Assembly: GCA_021770445.1 (NCBI GenBank)
Contig: JAETQY010000009.1
Location: forward strand, 19,677 to 83,676
Reading direction: 5' to 3'
Origin: Bacillota bacterium
Lineage (GTDB): Bacteria > Bacillota > Clostridia > Oscillospirales > Oscillospiraceae
Length of the DNA stretch: 64,000 nucleotides
Notes under the pieces: generated by a model
The model's input: only the letters and a program-made list of their open reading frames with translations
The model's database searches: none
What the model was told of the DNA's origin: nothing
Shown here: positions 39,779 to 49,041 of the stretch, piece by piece
Layout of the letters: each line of letters opens with the position of its first letter
How positions within the stretch are numbered: position 1 is the stretch's first letter
Program-made: the position numbers and the translations under genes

Positions 39779-42079
39779 ATGAATACAAAGCAGTTTCACC
39801 GCCGGGTGTGGGCCATCGTGCTGCTACTGGCCCTGATGGTCACGGGCATGGGAGCCACCCTGTACGATTTACAGATCAACAACGGGGACAACTATCTCAA
39901 GCAGACCCAGAAGAAGATCGCCGAGACCCAGTCTGTCCCTGCCGCCCGGGGCAATCTCTATGACCGAAACGGTCAGGTGCTGGTGTCCAACCGGGTGATC
40001 TACCAGGTCAGCCTGGATGTGGGTCTGATGGATAAGGACGAGAGGAGGGACCGCAACGAGATCCTCCTCACCCTCTTCCAGGCCGCCCGGACGGAGGGGG
40101 TGGAGTGGACGGACAATCTGCCCATCACCAAGACGGCCCCCTTCCGTTTTACCACCGACGATCCCTACTACGTCGTCTCTCAGGACGAGGACGGCAACGA
40201 GGTAAAGACCCTCACCCGGCTGGGCCGGCTGGCGGTCAAGCTGGGTTGGGTGGACGACCCCACCAAGGAGCCGGAGGCGGAGACGGAGAGCGCCCCCGCC
40301 AAGGAGCCCGGCCTGCTGGACAAGCTGAAGAGCCTCCTGAAGGGAGGGACGTCTGCGGATACCCCCAAGAAGTCCAAGGAGCCCAAGCCCCTGCTGGAGG
40401 CGGAGGCGCTGCTGGGGAAGATGTGCGAGAGCTTCTCCATCAAGGGCGAGGGGGCCGTGGACCGGAAAAAGGCCGCTAAAAACGGCGAGACTGTCCCAGA
40501 TTTGAACATCGGGGATATGTCCAAAACGGACGCCCGGGCCCTGGCCGGGGTGCTCTATGAGCTGAATCTGCGCAGTCAGGATATCTATACCGCCGCGGAG
40601 TATGTCTTTGCCGACCACGTGGACATCGACTTTATTTCCCGGGTGAAGGAACAGGACCTGACCGGCGTGGTCATCGAGGCCACCACCGTGCGGCAGTACC
40701 ACACCAAATACGCCGCCCACCTACTGGGCCGAGTGGCCCAGATGGACCGGAACGAGTGGGAATACTACAAGACGGTGGATGAGGACGGCGACGGTGTGCC
40801 AGACTACCAGATGAACAATGTGGTGGGCAAGGAGGGGGCCGAGCTGGCCTTTGAGAGCCTGCTTCGGGGCCGGCCCGGCACCCGGACGGTGGAGCGGAAC
40901 ACCAAGGGTAAGATTGTGGCCCAGGACTGGAAGAGAGAGCCGGAGCCGGGGGCGAACGTGGTGCTCACCCTGGACATTGGCCTACAGGGCTATGTGGAGA
41001 ATCTGCTGGCCGACGCCGTCCCCAAGCTGGAGAGCGAGGAGACGGAGGGGGCCGCCTGCGTGGTGCTGGACGTGAAGGGGGCCGATGTGCTGGCCGCCGC
41101 CTCTTACCCCACCTTTGACCTGGCCAACTACGCTGCCGAGCTGGCCGAGAAGGCGGAGGATCCCCTCAAGCCCTTCCTGAATCGGGCCCTCAGCGGCCTC
41201 TATCCCCCGGGGTCCACATTTAAGATGCTCACCGCCATCGCCGGGCTGGAGGAGGAGATTATCACCCCCACCACCCAGATTCGGGACGAGGGGCAGTATA
41301 ACTACTACGGCCCCAACGGGCCCAAGTGCTGGATCTTCCGACAGTACGGGAGCAAGCACGGCCTGGTCAACGTGACCCGCGCCATCGAGGTCTCCTGCAA
41401 CTACTTTATGTTCGACGTGGGCCGTCAGCTGGGCATCGACAAGCTGGTGGACTACGCCTCCCGCTTTGGGCTGGGGGAGAAGACAGGCATCGAGCTGTCT
41501 GAGAATCCCGGCGTTATGGCCAGCCCGGCCTATACAGAATCCCATGGCGGCACCTGGTATCAGGGCAATGTGCTGTCGGTGGCCATCGGCCAGGAGAGCA
41601 GCCAGTTTACCCCTCTCCAGCTGGCCAACTATATCGCCACCCTGGTCAACGGTGGCACCCGAAATGCCGTTCACCTGCTGAAGGAGGTCAAATCCAGCGA
41701 TTTCTCCCAGGTGCTCCAGAGCTATGAGCCCCAGGTGTTGGACACCATTGAGATCCAGGACCAGAATCTGAACGCGGTAAAGGCGGGTATGCTGGCCCTG
41801 ACCACCAACAACAACGCAGTGAAGCAGCACTTTCAGAGCCTGCCCTTCCAGGCCGGCGCCAAGACGGGCTCCGCCCAGGTCAGCGGACAAAACGAGTCAA
41901 ACGCCGTTTTCGTCTGCTTCGCCCCCTATGACGACCCGGAGATCGCGGTGGCCATTGCGGTGGAGCATGGCGGCAGCGGCAGCGAGCTGGCCGGCATAGC
42001 GGCCGATGTGCTGCGCTACTACTTCTCTTCCCAGGAGACCCGGGAGGAAATTCCCGTGGAAAATACCCTGATTCGATAA
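39779..42079 (+). CDS. mrdA: Penicillin-binding protein 2 (elongasome transpeptidase)
   Basis: The 766-residue class B PBP has an N-terminal TM (VWAIVLLLALMVTGMGATL), a dimerisation/linker region with ARGNLYDRNGQVL, and a transpeptidase domain. Its motifs are S-x-x-K in PPGSTFKML (about 476-484), SCN (about 539) and KTGSAQ (about 693). An insertion of charged, low-complexity sequence (about 160-220: PEAETESAPAKEP, KKSKEPKPLLEAE) is unusual compared with B. subtilis or E. coli relatives. It partners MreC/MreD and RodA in lateral wall synthesis. Confidence 0.92.
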   Translation: MNTKQFHRRVWAIVLLLALMVTGMGATLYDLQINNGDNYLKQTQKKIAETQSVPAARGNLYDRNGQVLVSNRVIYQVSLDVGLMDKDERRDRNEILLTLFQAARTEGVEWTDNLPITKTAPFRFTTDDPYYVVSQDEDGNEVKTLTRLGRLAVKLGWVDDPTKEPEAETESAPAKEPGLLDKLKSLLKGGTSADTPKKSKEPKPLLEAEALLGKMCESFSIKGEGAVDRKKAAKNGETVPDLNIGDMSKTDARALAGVLYELNLRSQDIYTAAEYVFADHVDIDFISRVKEQDLTGVVIEATTVRQYHTKYAAHLLGRVAQMDRNEWEYYKTVDEDGDGVPDYQMNNVVGKEGAELAFESLLRGRPGTRTVERNTKGKIVAQDWKREPEPGANVVLTLDIGLQGYVENLLADAVPKLESEETEGAACVVLDVKGADVLAAASYPTFDLANYAAELAEKAEDPLKPFLNRALSGLYPPGSTFKMLTAIAGLEEEIITPTTQIRDEGQYNYYGPNGPKCWIFRQYGSKHGLVNVTRAIEVSCNYFMFDVGRQLGIDKLVDYASRFGLGEKTGIELSENPGVMASPAYTESHGGTWYQGNVLSVAIGQESSQFTPLQLANYIATLVNGGTRNAVHLLKEVKSSDFSQVLQSYEPQVLDTIEIQDQNLNAVKAGMLALTTNNNAVKQHFQSLPFQAGAKTGSAQVSGQNESNAVFVCFAPYDDPEIAVAIAVEHGGSGSELAGIAADVLRYYFSSQETREEIPVENTLIR

Positions 42080-42162
42080 TTCCCCCGCAAAAAATGAGGG
42101 GCCCGCCCGGAGGGCGGGCTAACTCATAAATTTTCAAAAACGAACAAGGAGATGTACTGATT

Positions 42163-42975
42163 ATGGCAGAAAACTGCACCCACGACTGCTCCAGCTGTTC
42201 CGCTGACTGCTCCTCTCGGGACCTGCGGGTCCCGGCCAACGCCCTGTCCAGCATCAAGCAGGTCATCGCGGTGGTGAGCGGAAAGGGCGGCGTAGGCAAG
42301 AGCACCGTCACCGCCTCCCTGGCGGCCGCTATGGCGAAGAAGGGCAAAAAGGTGGCCATTCTGGACGCCGACATCACCGGCCCCTCCATCCCCACCGCCT
42401 TCGGTGTACATGAGCGGGCCACCGGCTCCGACGCAGGCATCGACCCGGCTATTACAAAGGGCGGCATCAAGCTCATGTCCCTGAACCTCCTCTCTGCCAA
42501 CGAGACCGACCCGGTCATCTGGCGGGGACCCGTTATCGCCGGGGTGGTCACCCAGTTCTGGCAGGAGGTGGTCTGGGGCGACATCGACTATATGTTTGTG
42601 GATATGCCCCCCGGAACCGGCGACGTGCCCCTCACCGTGTTCCAGTCCCTCCCTGTGGACGGGGCGATCGTGGTCACCTCTCCCCAGGACCTGGTGTCTA
42701 TGATCGTGTCCAAGGCGGTGAACATGGCCAAGATGATGGATATCCCCGTGCTGGGCCTGGTGGAGAACTACAGCTATTTCCAGTGTCCCGACTGCGGCAA
42801 ACAGCACGCCATCTTCGGCGAGAGCCGCATCGACCAGGTGGCCGCCGATCTGGAGGTCCCCGTGCTGGCCAAGCTGCCCATCGACCCCGCCTGGGCCGCC
42901 GCCTTTGACGCCGGGAAGATCGAGGACTTCCCCTCCGAGGCCATGACCCGGCTGGCCGAACAGCTGGAGCGCTGA
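42163..42975 (+). CDS. mrp: Mrp/NBP35-family P-loop ATPase (Fe-S carrier)
   Basis: The 270-residue protein starts with a Cys cluster (CTHDCSSCSADC) and has the deviant Walker A GKGGVGKST (about 40-48), VDMPPGTGD and ENYSYFQCPDCGKQHAIFG with a CxxC. Mrp/ApbC proteins carry or assemble Fe-S clusters. The N-terminal Cys motif resembles the NBP35 type. ATG 42163 follows AAGGAG. A hairpin GCCCGCCC-GGA-GGGCGGGC lies upstream. Confidence 0.92.
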   Translation: MAENCTHDCSSCSADCSSRDLRVPANALSSIKQVIAVVSGKGGVGKSTVTASLAAAMAKKGKKVAILDADITGPSIPTAFGVHERATGSDAGIDPAITKGGIKLMSLNLLSANETDPVIWRGPVIAGVVTQFWQEVVWGDIDYMFVDMPPGTGDVPLTVFQSLPVDGAIVVTSPQDLVSMIVSKAVNMAKMMDIPVLGLVENYSYFQCPDCGKQHAIFGESRIDQVAADLEVPVLAKLPIDPAWAAAFDAGKIEDFPSEAMTRLAEQLER

Positions 42976-43017
42976 GTAAGCATGCCCGATCCAGTCCATT
43001 TCAGGAGACGACATGCC

Positions 43018-43728
43018 ATGCTCAGCAGTCTTATCAATGTTTTAATTGCCGCTTTCGCCGCCGTTTCCGTGGGCCTGAGCGGCTGTCGATCCCTGCTCCC
43101 TCCGCCCTACGACTACTCCCAGCCCGTTCCCCAGAGCGAGCAGCGGGAGGATTCCTGGTTTGAGGACAGCGCCGTGATCGGCCACTCCCTGATGGAGGGC
43201 TTTGAGGGGTTCTCCAAGGTGGACGCCGACATCCACTTTTTCACCGATACCGGGATCTCCGCCGAGAGGGCCGCGGACTACAGCAAGTTCGATTTGCCGG
43301 ACGGCGGGACCGGCACCCTGGCGGACGGCCTGAGACAGAAGGAGTTCAGCAAGATCTATATCATGCTGGGGGTAAACGAGATCACCACCTCCAAGGATAA
43401 GCTGAAGCAGAATATGGCCAACCTGATCCAGATCGTCCGGGACGATCAGCCCGAGGGCGTCCCCATCTACGTTCTGAACCTCACCCCCACCACCAGGAAA
43501 AAGTCGGACAGCTCCGATTTCAACCAGAAGAACGTCAAGCGGCTGAACGAGGCCCTGGCTGAGCTGTGTGAGGAACAGGAGTGCTATCTGGTGGACCTGT
43601 GGTCTTGCTTCGCCGACGAGGAGGGCTATCTCCCGGAGGAGAAGTCCACCGACGGCGTCCACCTCAAGGCCGCGCAGTACCGGGTCATGGCCGATTTTCT
43701 CCTGTGCCACACCGTGGAGGAACAATAG
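43018..43728 (+). CDS. SGNH/GDSL hydrolase, probable lipoprotein
   Basis: The start ATG 43018 with AGGAGACGAC gives a 236-residue protein whose signal ends in the lipobox GLSGC (Cys23). The GDSL-type nucleophile is in IGHSLMEGF (about Ser57), block III-like in MLGVNEI, and the catalytic DxxH in STDGVHLKA (about 211-219). Such lipoproteins act on acyl or acetyl groups of wall polymers or glycans; the substrate is unknown. Confidence 0.78.
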   Translation: MLSSLINVLIAAFAAVSVGLSGCRSLLPPPYDYSQPVPQSEQREDSWFEDSAVIGHSLMEGFEGFSKVDADIHFFTDTGISAERAADYSKFDLPDGGTGTLADGLRQKEFSKIYIMLGVNEITTSKDKLKQNMANLIQIVRDDQPEGVPIYVLNLTPTTRKKSDSSDFNQKNVKRLNEALAELCEEQECYLVDLWSCFADEEGYLPEEKSTDGVHLKAAQYRVMADFLLCHTVEEQ

Positions 43729-43734
43729 AGGATC

Positions 43735-43759
43735 CCCCGGCGTCAGCCGGGGAATTTTT
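43735..43759 (+). terminator. Terminator before feoAB
   Basis: CCCCGGC, loop GTCA, GCCGGGG, then AATTTTTC. Confidence 0.85.
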
Positions 43760-43782
43760 CTGCGCCGGGGAGAAAAAAGCCC

Positions 43783-43833
43783 TTGACAACTTCCGTGGTT
43801 TGTGGTAAAACTTCGATAGTAAGTTATAACTAA
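43783..43833 (+). promoter_or_regulatory. feoAB promoter with downstream palindrome
   Basis: TTGACA (43783-43788) and TAAAAC (43806-43811) at 17 bp. TAAGTTATAACTAA (43820-43833), a near-perfect dyad with AGTTATAACT core, follows. An iron-sensing DtxR/Fur-type regulator is a plausible binder, but no known consensus matches exactly. Confidence 0.6.
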
Positions 43834-43852
43834 CTGTTTGGGAGGAAGCCAT

Positions 43853-46246
43853 ATGGAGAAGCGGACCCTGGAGGACCTGGCCCCCGGCCAGAGCGGGACC
43901 ATCCTGTCGGTGGGCAACAGATCGGGGACGGTGAAGCGCCGGCTGGTGGACATGGGCCTCACCCCGGGTACCGAGGTGAAGGTGACCAAGATCGCCCCCC
44001 TGGGCGACCCTATCGAGGTCACCCTGCGGGGGTATGAGCTGTCTCTGCGCAAGGCGGACGCCGCCCAGATCGTCATGGGCCAGCCCCGGCCCCGGGGGAC
44101 CGGCGCGGCCCGGGCGGCCATGACCCGCCGGGACCCGGAGACCGCCCGCCGTCAGCTCCGGGCCCACGAGCACGAGTTGGAGGAGCACAGCGGCCGCTAC
44201 GACCCCGCTGAGCACGACAAGCGTACCATGCGCATCGCCCTGGCGGGCAACCCCAACTGCGGCAAGACCACCCTGTTCAACGCCCTCACCGGCTCCAACC
44301 AGTACGTGGGCAACTGGCCCGGCGTCACCGTGGAGAAGAAGGAGGGCACTGCCCACATCGGCGAGAAGGCGGTCACCGTGGTGGACCTGCCCGGCATTTA
44401 CTCCCTGTCCCCCTACTCCATGGAGGAGATCGTGGCCCGGGACTTCATCATCGGCGAGGGCCCCGACTGCGTCATCGACATCGTGGACGCCACCAACCTG
44501 GAGCGCAACCTGTACCTCACCGTCCAGCTGCTGGAGCTGGAGCGGCCCACGGTGCTGGCCCTCAACTTCATGGACGAGGTGGAGAAGCGGGGGGACAGAA
44601 TCGACGTGGACCGGTTGTCCAAGGAGCTGGGGGTGCCGGTGATCCCCATTACCGCCCGGACGGGGGAGGGCGTGGAGGAGCTGATGCACACCGCCCACCG
44701 GCAGATGCACCTGGGGGTGACCGTGGAGCCGGACGACCTCTACGACGACTACACCCACGACATCCACCACCGCATGGGCGAGCTGCTCCACGACTACGCC
44801 TACGCCGCCGACCTCCCCGCCCACTGGGCCTCCATCAAGCTGCTGGAGGGGGACGCCATCGTGGAAAAGGCGCTGAATCTGCCCCAGGATGTAAAAAAGA
44901 AGCTGGACGCCCTGGTGGCGGAGTATGAGAACTCCAGCGACCTGGGGGACCGGGAGACCCTCATCGCCGACAGCCGGTACCAGTACATCCAGCGGGTGGT
45001 GGCCGCCTCGGTGGTCCGGGGGACCGCCCCCGGGGAGCCCACTTTCAGCGAGAAGATCGACAGGGTGGTCACCCACCGGGTGTTCGCCATCCCCCTGTTT
45101 CTGTGCACCATGCTCATCATGTTCGTGGTCACCTTTGGCCCCTTCGGCTCCTGGTTGTCCGACGGCGTGGGGGCAGGGATGGACGCTCTGGCCCAGTGGC
45201 TGGCCCCCGCCTTGGAGGGGATGGGGGTGTCCCCCGTGCTCGTCTCCCTGGTGTGCGACGGCATCATCGCCGGCGTGGGCGGCGTACTCACCTTCCTGCC
45301 CCAGATCGCCCTGCTGTTCCTGTTCCTCTCCTTCCTGGAGGACTCGGGCTATATGTCCCGGGCGGCCTTCATCATGGACCGGGCTCTGCGCCGGTTCGGC
45401 CTGTCCGGCAAGGCCTTTATCCCCATGCTCATGGGCTTCGGCTGCTCCGTCCCCGCCATCATGGGGGCCAGGACCATGGAGAACGAAAAGGACCGGCGGA
45501 TGACCATTTTACTGATTCCCTTCATGTCCTGCTCCGCCAAGCTGCCCGTCTACGGTCTGCTCTCCGCCGCCTTCTTCGGCCCCTGGGCGGGTCTGGTGGT
45601 CTTCGGGCTGTACATCATCGGCATGGTCGTGGGCATCGCCTCCGGGCTGTTCTTCAAAAAGACCCTCTTCGCCGGGGAGCCCGCCCCCTTTGTGCTGGAG
45701 CTGCCCCCCTACCGCCTGCCCTCCATCGGCAATATGCTTACCCATGTGTGGCAGAAGGTGAAGGGCTTCCTAGTCAAGGCGGGCACCCTGATTCTGCTCA
45801 TGTCCATGGTCCTCTGGCTGCTCCAGTCCTTCGACTTCTCCCTCCACATGGTGGAGGACCCCACCCACAGTATGCTGGGCGCCCTGGGCAATGTGATCGC
45901 CCCTGTGTTCGCCCCCTGCGGCTTCGGACACTGGCAGGCCGCTGTGGCCCTGCTCACCGGGCTGATCGCCAAGGAGATGGTGGTGTCCTCCCTGTCCATG
46001 TTCTACGGCTTCTCCCTCACCGCCGCCGGCACGGAGGTGGCCGCCGCCATGACCGGCTTCACCCCTCTGTCCGCCTTCGCTATGCTGGTGTTCATCCTGC
46101 TCTACGTCCCCTGTGTGGCCGCCGTGTCCACCCTGTTCAAGGAGATGGGCAGCCGCAAGTGGGCCTGGTTCTCCATTGCCTGGCAGATCGGCTGCGCCTA
46201 TGTGGTGTCCCTGCTGGTGTACCAGATCGGAGGGCTGTTCCTGTGA
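43853..46246 (+). CDS. feoB: FeoA-FeoB fusion, ferrous iron transporter
   Basis: The 797-residue protein starts with an SH3-like FeoA domain (about 1-80: DLAPGQSGTILSV, RRLVDMGLTPGTEVKV), then a linker and the G-protein domain with G1 GNPNCGKTT (about 131-139), G3 DLPG, and a NFMDE element in the place of the usual NKMD/NxxD. The membrane part includes GFGCSVPAIMGARTM and a second gate motif LLIPFMSCSAKLPVY, with conserved Cys residues. FeoB imports Fe2+. Genes with FeoA and FeoB joined are known in some bacteria. ATG 43853 follows GGGAGG; it overlaps the next gene by 4 nt. Confidence 0.93.
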   Translation: MEKRTLEDLAPGQSGTILSVGNRSGTVKRRLVDMGLTPGTEVKVTKIAPLGDPIEVTLRGYELSLRKADAAQIVMGQPRPRGTGAARAAMTRRDPETARRQLRAHEHELEEHSGRYDPAEHDKRTMRIALAGNPNCGKTTLFNALTGSNQYVGNWPGVTVEKKEGTAHIGEKAVTVVDLPGIYSLSPYSMEEIVARDFIIGEGPDCVIDIVDATNLERNLYLTVQLLELERPTVLALNFMDEVEKRGDRIDVDRLSKELGVPVIPITARTGEGVEELMHTAHRQMHLGVTVEPDDLYDDYTHDIHHRMGELLHDYAYAADLPAHWASIKLLEGDAIVEKALNLPQDVKKKLDALVAEYENSSDLGDRETLIADSRYQYIQRVVAASVVRGTAPGEPTFSEKIDRVVTHRVFAIPLFLCTMLIMFVVTFGPFGSWLSDGVGAGMDALAQWLAPALEGMGVSPVLVSLVCDGIIAGVGGVLTFLPQIALLFLFLSFLEDSGYMSRAAFIMDRALRRFGLSGKAFIPMLMGFGCSVPAIMGARTMENEKDRRMTILLIPFMSCSAKLPVYGLLSAAFFGPWAGLVVFGLYIIGMVVGIASGLFFKKTLFAGEPAPFVLELPPYRLPSIGNMLTHVWQKVKGFLVKAGTLILLMSMVLWLLQSFDFSLHMVEDPTHSMLGALGNVIAPVFAPCGFGHWQAAVALLTGLIAKEMVVSSLSMFYGFSLTAAGTEVAAAMTGFTPLSAFAMLVFILLYVPCVAAVSTLFKEMGSRKWAWFSIAWQIGCAYVVSLLVYQIGGLFL

Positions 46247-46644
46247 TCGTAAACATCCTGTTTTGGATTTTTATGCTGGTGTTTATCCTGATGATCCCCC
46301 TCCTCATGCTGGGCTTAGGCAAGTCGTTTATGAAGAATCCCCCCACCGAGATTAACCCTGGCTACGGCTACCGGACGGCTATGTCCTCGAAAAACCAAGC
46401 CACCTGGGACTTTGCCCAGAAATATATGGGCGAGGTCTGGTATAAAGCGGGCCGGGTCCTGTTGGTTCCCTCCATTGTTCCGCTACTCTTTGTGCTGGGG
46501 CGGGATGTAGGTACCGTCGGCATGGCTGGCCTGGTCGTCTCCGGGGTGCAGCTAATTGTTATGCTGAGCTCTATTGGAGTCACAGAACGTGCCCTGAAGA
46601 AAAACTTCGACAAAAACGGAAAAAGAAAGACAGAAACGGACTGA
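46243..46644 (+). CDS. SdpI-family small membrane protein
   Basis: GTG 46243 overlaps feoB by 4 nt (GTGA) and has GGAGGG upstream. The 133-residue protein has three to four TMs and the SdpI/YhfL signature: TEINPGYGYRTAMSSKNQATW, FAQKYMGEVWYKAGRVL. SdpI confers immunity to the SdpC toxin in B. subtilis; most relatives have no known role. Translational coupling to an iron transporter is unusual. Confidence 0.78.
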   Translation: MIVNILFWIFMLVFILMIPLLMLGLGKSFMKNPPTEINPGYGYRTAMSSKNQATWDFAQKYMGEVWYKAGRVLLVPSIVPLLFVLGRDVGTVGMAGLVVSGVQLIVMLSSIGVTERALKKNFDKNGKRKTETD

Positions 46645-46648
46645 TTTT

Positions 46649-47440
46649 GTGATAAAACTCATTTCTCTGGACCTGGACGGCACTCTGCTTGACCCCAAGG
46701 GCCGGGTCACGGACGCTTCCAAGGCGGCCATCGCCAAGGCAAGAGCGGCAGGGCTGCGGGTGGTCATCAACACCGGCCGGGACTGCCACGAGGCGGCCTG
46801 GTTCGCCCGGGAGGCGGGGTGCGACACGCTGAACGCCTCCACCGGGGGCGGGATGGTGTCCGATGGCGAGCAGGTCTTGCGCCAGTGGGATGTGCCGGAG
46901 CCCTCGGGCCGCCGGGCGGTGGAGCTGTGTCTGGGCTGGGGCTTCGATTTGATGGTCTTTGCCGGGGAGAAGACCCTGGTTAGCTCCGCCTATAAGAAGT
47001 ACCTGGACCGGTACTACCCCTTCCCGGCCTTTCACGCCCACGCCGTAGTCACCAACGACCCCCTGGGCTACATGGCGGAGCACAATTTGCCCCTGACCAA
47101 GCTCCACGGGGAGCTGGACCCCACCCAATACCCCCTGGACCAGCTGGCCGCCTTGCCAGGGGTGGCCCTCACCACCTCCAGCAGCCACGACGTGGAGCTG
47201 GTGGCTGCCGGGACGGACAAGGGGAAGGCCCTGGCCCTGATCGCCCAGCGGTACGGCGTCCCTCTGGAGGACTGCGCCGCCGTGGGGGACAGCGCCAACG
47301 ATTTGGAGGTCCTCCGGGCGGTGGGGACCCCCATCGTTATGGGCGACGCCCCGGAGAAGGTCAAAGCCGTCGCCGCCCGCGTCGCCCCTTCAAACGCCAA
47401 GGAGGGTGCGGCCTGGGCCATCCTGAGCTGTCTGGAATAG
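46649..47440 (+). CDS. Cof-type HAD-IIB phosphatase
   Basis: The 263-residue protein has HAD motif I LDLDGTLL (about 7-14), motif II NTGRD, motif III TDKGKALALIA and motif IV GDSANDLEVL. The cap is of the Cof/IIB class, as in sugar-phosphate and FMN/PLP phosphatases. The start GTG 46649 has a weak RBS, so coupling to the upstream gene is likely. Confidence 0.88.
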   Translation: MIKLISLDLDGTLLDPKGRVTDASKAAIAKARAAGLRVVINTGRDCHEAAWFAREAGCDTLNASTGGGMVSDGEQVLRQWDVPEPSGRRAVELCLGWGFDLMVFAGEKTLVSSAYKKYLDRYYPFPAFHAHAVVTNDPLGYMAEHNLPLTKLHGELDPTQYPLDQLAALPGVALTTSSSHDVELVAAGTDKGKALALIAQRYGVPLEDCAAVGDSANDLEVLRAVGTPIVMGDAPEKVKAVAARVAPSNAKEGAAWAILSCLE

Positions 47441-47532
47441 AACACCCTCGGTGCTCTGCACTCACAAAAAAGGCCGGAGGCCGGGTAGGTGACCCAAATC
47501 CGGCGCTGAGACGGTGGGCGTGCGCTGGGGTT

Positions 47533-47608
47533 TTCAGGGGCGGAGCCCCTGAACGGCGTTTTGCCCACTTTGCCGCTGTTGGCAAAGTGGGTCGCCGCCG
47601 GGGCGGCG
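47533..47608. repeat. Cluster of three palindromes
   Basis: TTCAGGGGC-GGA-GCCCCTGAA (47533-47553), CCCACTTTGCC-N6-GGCAAAGTGGG (47564-47591) and CGCCGCC-GG-GGCGGCG (47593-47608) lie in the 234-bp spacer after the HAD gene. It looks like a REP/BIME-type intergenic element. Confidence 0.65.
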
Positions 47609-47639
47609 AAACCCTCCCCTCATTCCACCGTAACACATA

Positions 47640-47673
47640 AAAAGCGCATCCCGCATAACCGGGACGCGCTTTT
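47640..47673. terminator. Bidirectional terminator
   Basis: AAAAGCGC..CCCG, loop, CGGG..GCGCTTTT. It separates the convergent HAD gene and the PadR operon. Confidence 0.8.
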
Positions 47674-47674
47674 G

Positions 47675-48319
47675 TCATGCACTCTGAGCATGTCGAATCA
47701 GATCGTCCTCCCGCTGAAAGCGGGTAAACAGCTTGTAACTTCCCACGCTCCAGGCCAGGAACAGCACGTGGACCAATAACCCCAGCCAGCCGGGGACCAT
47801 CATCACGCCGGTAAACTCATAGGTTCCTCTGAAGGCGATCCAGCACCAGATGGGCGGCAGCTGGATGACGGCCAGGACCAGACAGGCTGGTCCGGCCGGG
47901 GTCCAGTGCTTGGCAAAAAGACCGTAGAGGCTCCACCACAAAAATTGAGCTGTCATGATTGCGACAATTCCCCAATAGGCCGGGTGGGGTTTTCCAAAAT
48001 TTCGGGCGTTGGCGATGTAGAGCAGGCCCACCACCGCCACACACGCGGCAAAGAGGGTCAGCTCCGCCGCCGCCAGCAACCTCGGCCACAGGGTCCGCCA
48101 TCTCCACTCCCGGGCGTAGCGCCGGGCCAGCTCCGCCGGGTCGCCCATGCGGGCGGCCGCCAGGGCGCGGGCCTCCTCTGGGGTGTGCCCCGCCTCCTCC
48201 AGGTCCCGGCATAGGGCAAGCAGGTGGTCCTCCAGCTCCTTTTTGGTCCGTTCCCGGTAGCTTCCATCAGGGACGCCCTCCAGACATTGACCAATCAATT
48301 CTTCCGTCCAATTTTTCAT
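47675..48319 (-). CDS. HAAS/DUF1700-type membrane protein
   Basis: The 214-residue protein has an N-terminal helical HAAS-like domain (residues 1-70: RERTKKELEDHLLALC, EEARALAAARMGDPAELARRYA) and four hydrophobic segments. Such proteins are commonly encoded after PadR regulators as membrane sensors or regulators. It is coupled to the upstream paralogue by a 4-nt overlap (ATGA). Confidence 0.75.
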   Translation of the reverse strand: MKNWTEELIGQCLEGVPDGSYRERTKKELEDHLLALCRDLEEAGHTPEEARALAAARMGDPAELARRYAREWRWRTLWPRLLAAAELTLFAACVAVVGLLYIANARNFGKPHPAYWGIVAIMTAQFLWWSLYGLFAKHWTPAGPACLVLAVIQLPPIWCWIAFRGTYEFTGVMMVPGWLGLLVHVLFLAWSVGSYKLFTRFQREDDLIRHAQSA

Positions 48320-49041
48320 GCCAGCTTATGCCTCTCCTCTCTTTTTCGCCCGAATGCACCCCCCAGCAGGATACAGAGCGCGAAGGTAAAGCAATGGTAC
48401 CAGGCGTTGTAGATCAAGTAGCGGGACACAGCCTCCCAAAACGGCCTGTGGTGGTTGTCAATGGCGCTCCACCAGGCGTTGAACGCGGTGATATAGGCCC
48501 AGTGGACGCACAGCGCCGCGCTGATGACCACCGCCGGGCGGCGGGAGGTCTGGAGCCTGCGGCTCATGTAGAGCGCCCCCGCAGCCAGGGCTAGGGCGAA
48601 GGGCAGAAGGTGCCGCCAGAAGAGGGAGTTGTTCCAGTTTCCTATGGTGCCCCGGATCAGCAGGATCCAGGGCTTCCGGGGGTCTCCGGGCAGGGAGGTC
48701 GCCAACTGCCACACGCTTCCCATCACCCAGTAGATCAGAAAATGTGTCCCGGCCATGACGGCCAGGCCCCCGACCCAGGCCCGCAGGAGGAGGCGCAGTG
48801 CCGCCAGCCTCCCCGGCAGGGACCGCTTCCAGGCGGCCAGATACTCCTTCTTCAGCCGCTCCGGCTCCCCCATGAGGCGCAGGGCCTCGGCCTGGGCCTC
48901 CGCCTCCGTCCGGCCCGCGTCCATCAGGGCGCGGCGCTGGCATTCCAGGTGGTCCTCCAGCTCCTTCTCCGTCCGCGTCCGGTAGCCGCCTGCGGGGACG
49001 TCCACCAAAACTTGGCTGATAAATTCTCCCATCCAATTCAT
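48316..49041 (-). CDS. HAAS-type membrane protein, paralogue
   Basis: The 241-residue protein starts at ATG 49041 with GAGAGGAG. The same N-terminal module (GGYRTRTEKELEDHLECQ, EAQAEALRLMGEPERLKKEYL) precedes about five TMs. It is paralogous in its first 70 residues to the next gene and is coupled to padR by 4 nt. Confidence 0.75.
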   Translation of the reverse strand: MNWMGEFISQVLVDVPAGGYRTRTEKELEDHLECQRRALMDAGRTEAEAQAEALRLMGEPERLKKEYLAAWKRSLPGRLAALRLLLRAWVGGLAVMAGTHFLIYWVMGSVWQLATSLPGDPRKPWILLIRGTIGNWNNSLFWRHLLPFALALAAGALYMSRRLQTSRRPAVVISAALCVHWAYITAFNAWWSAIDNHHRPFWEAVSRYLIYNAWYHCFTFALCILLGGAFGRKREERHKLA

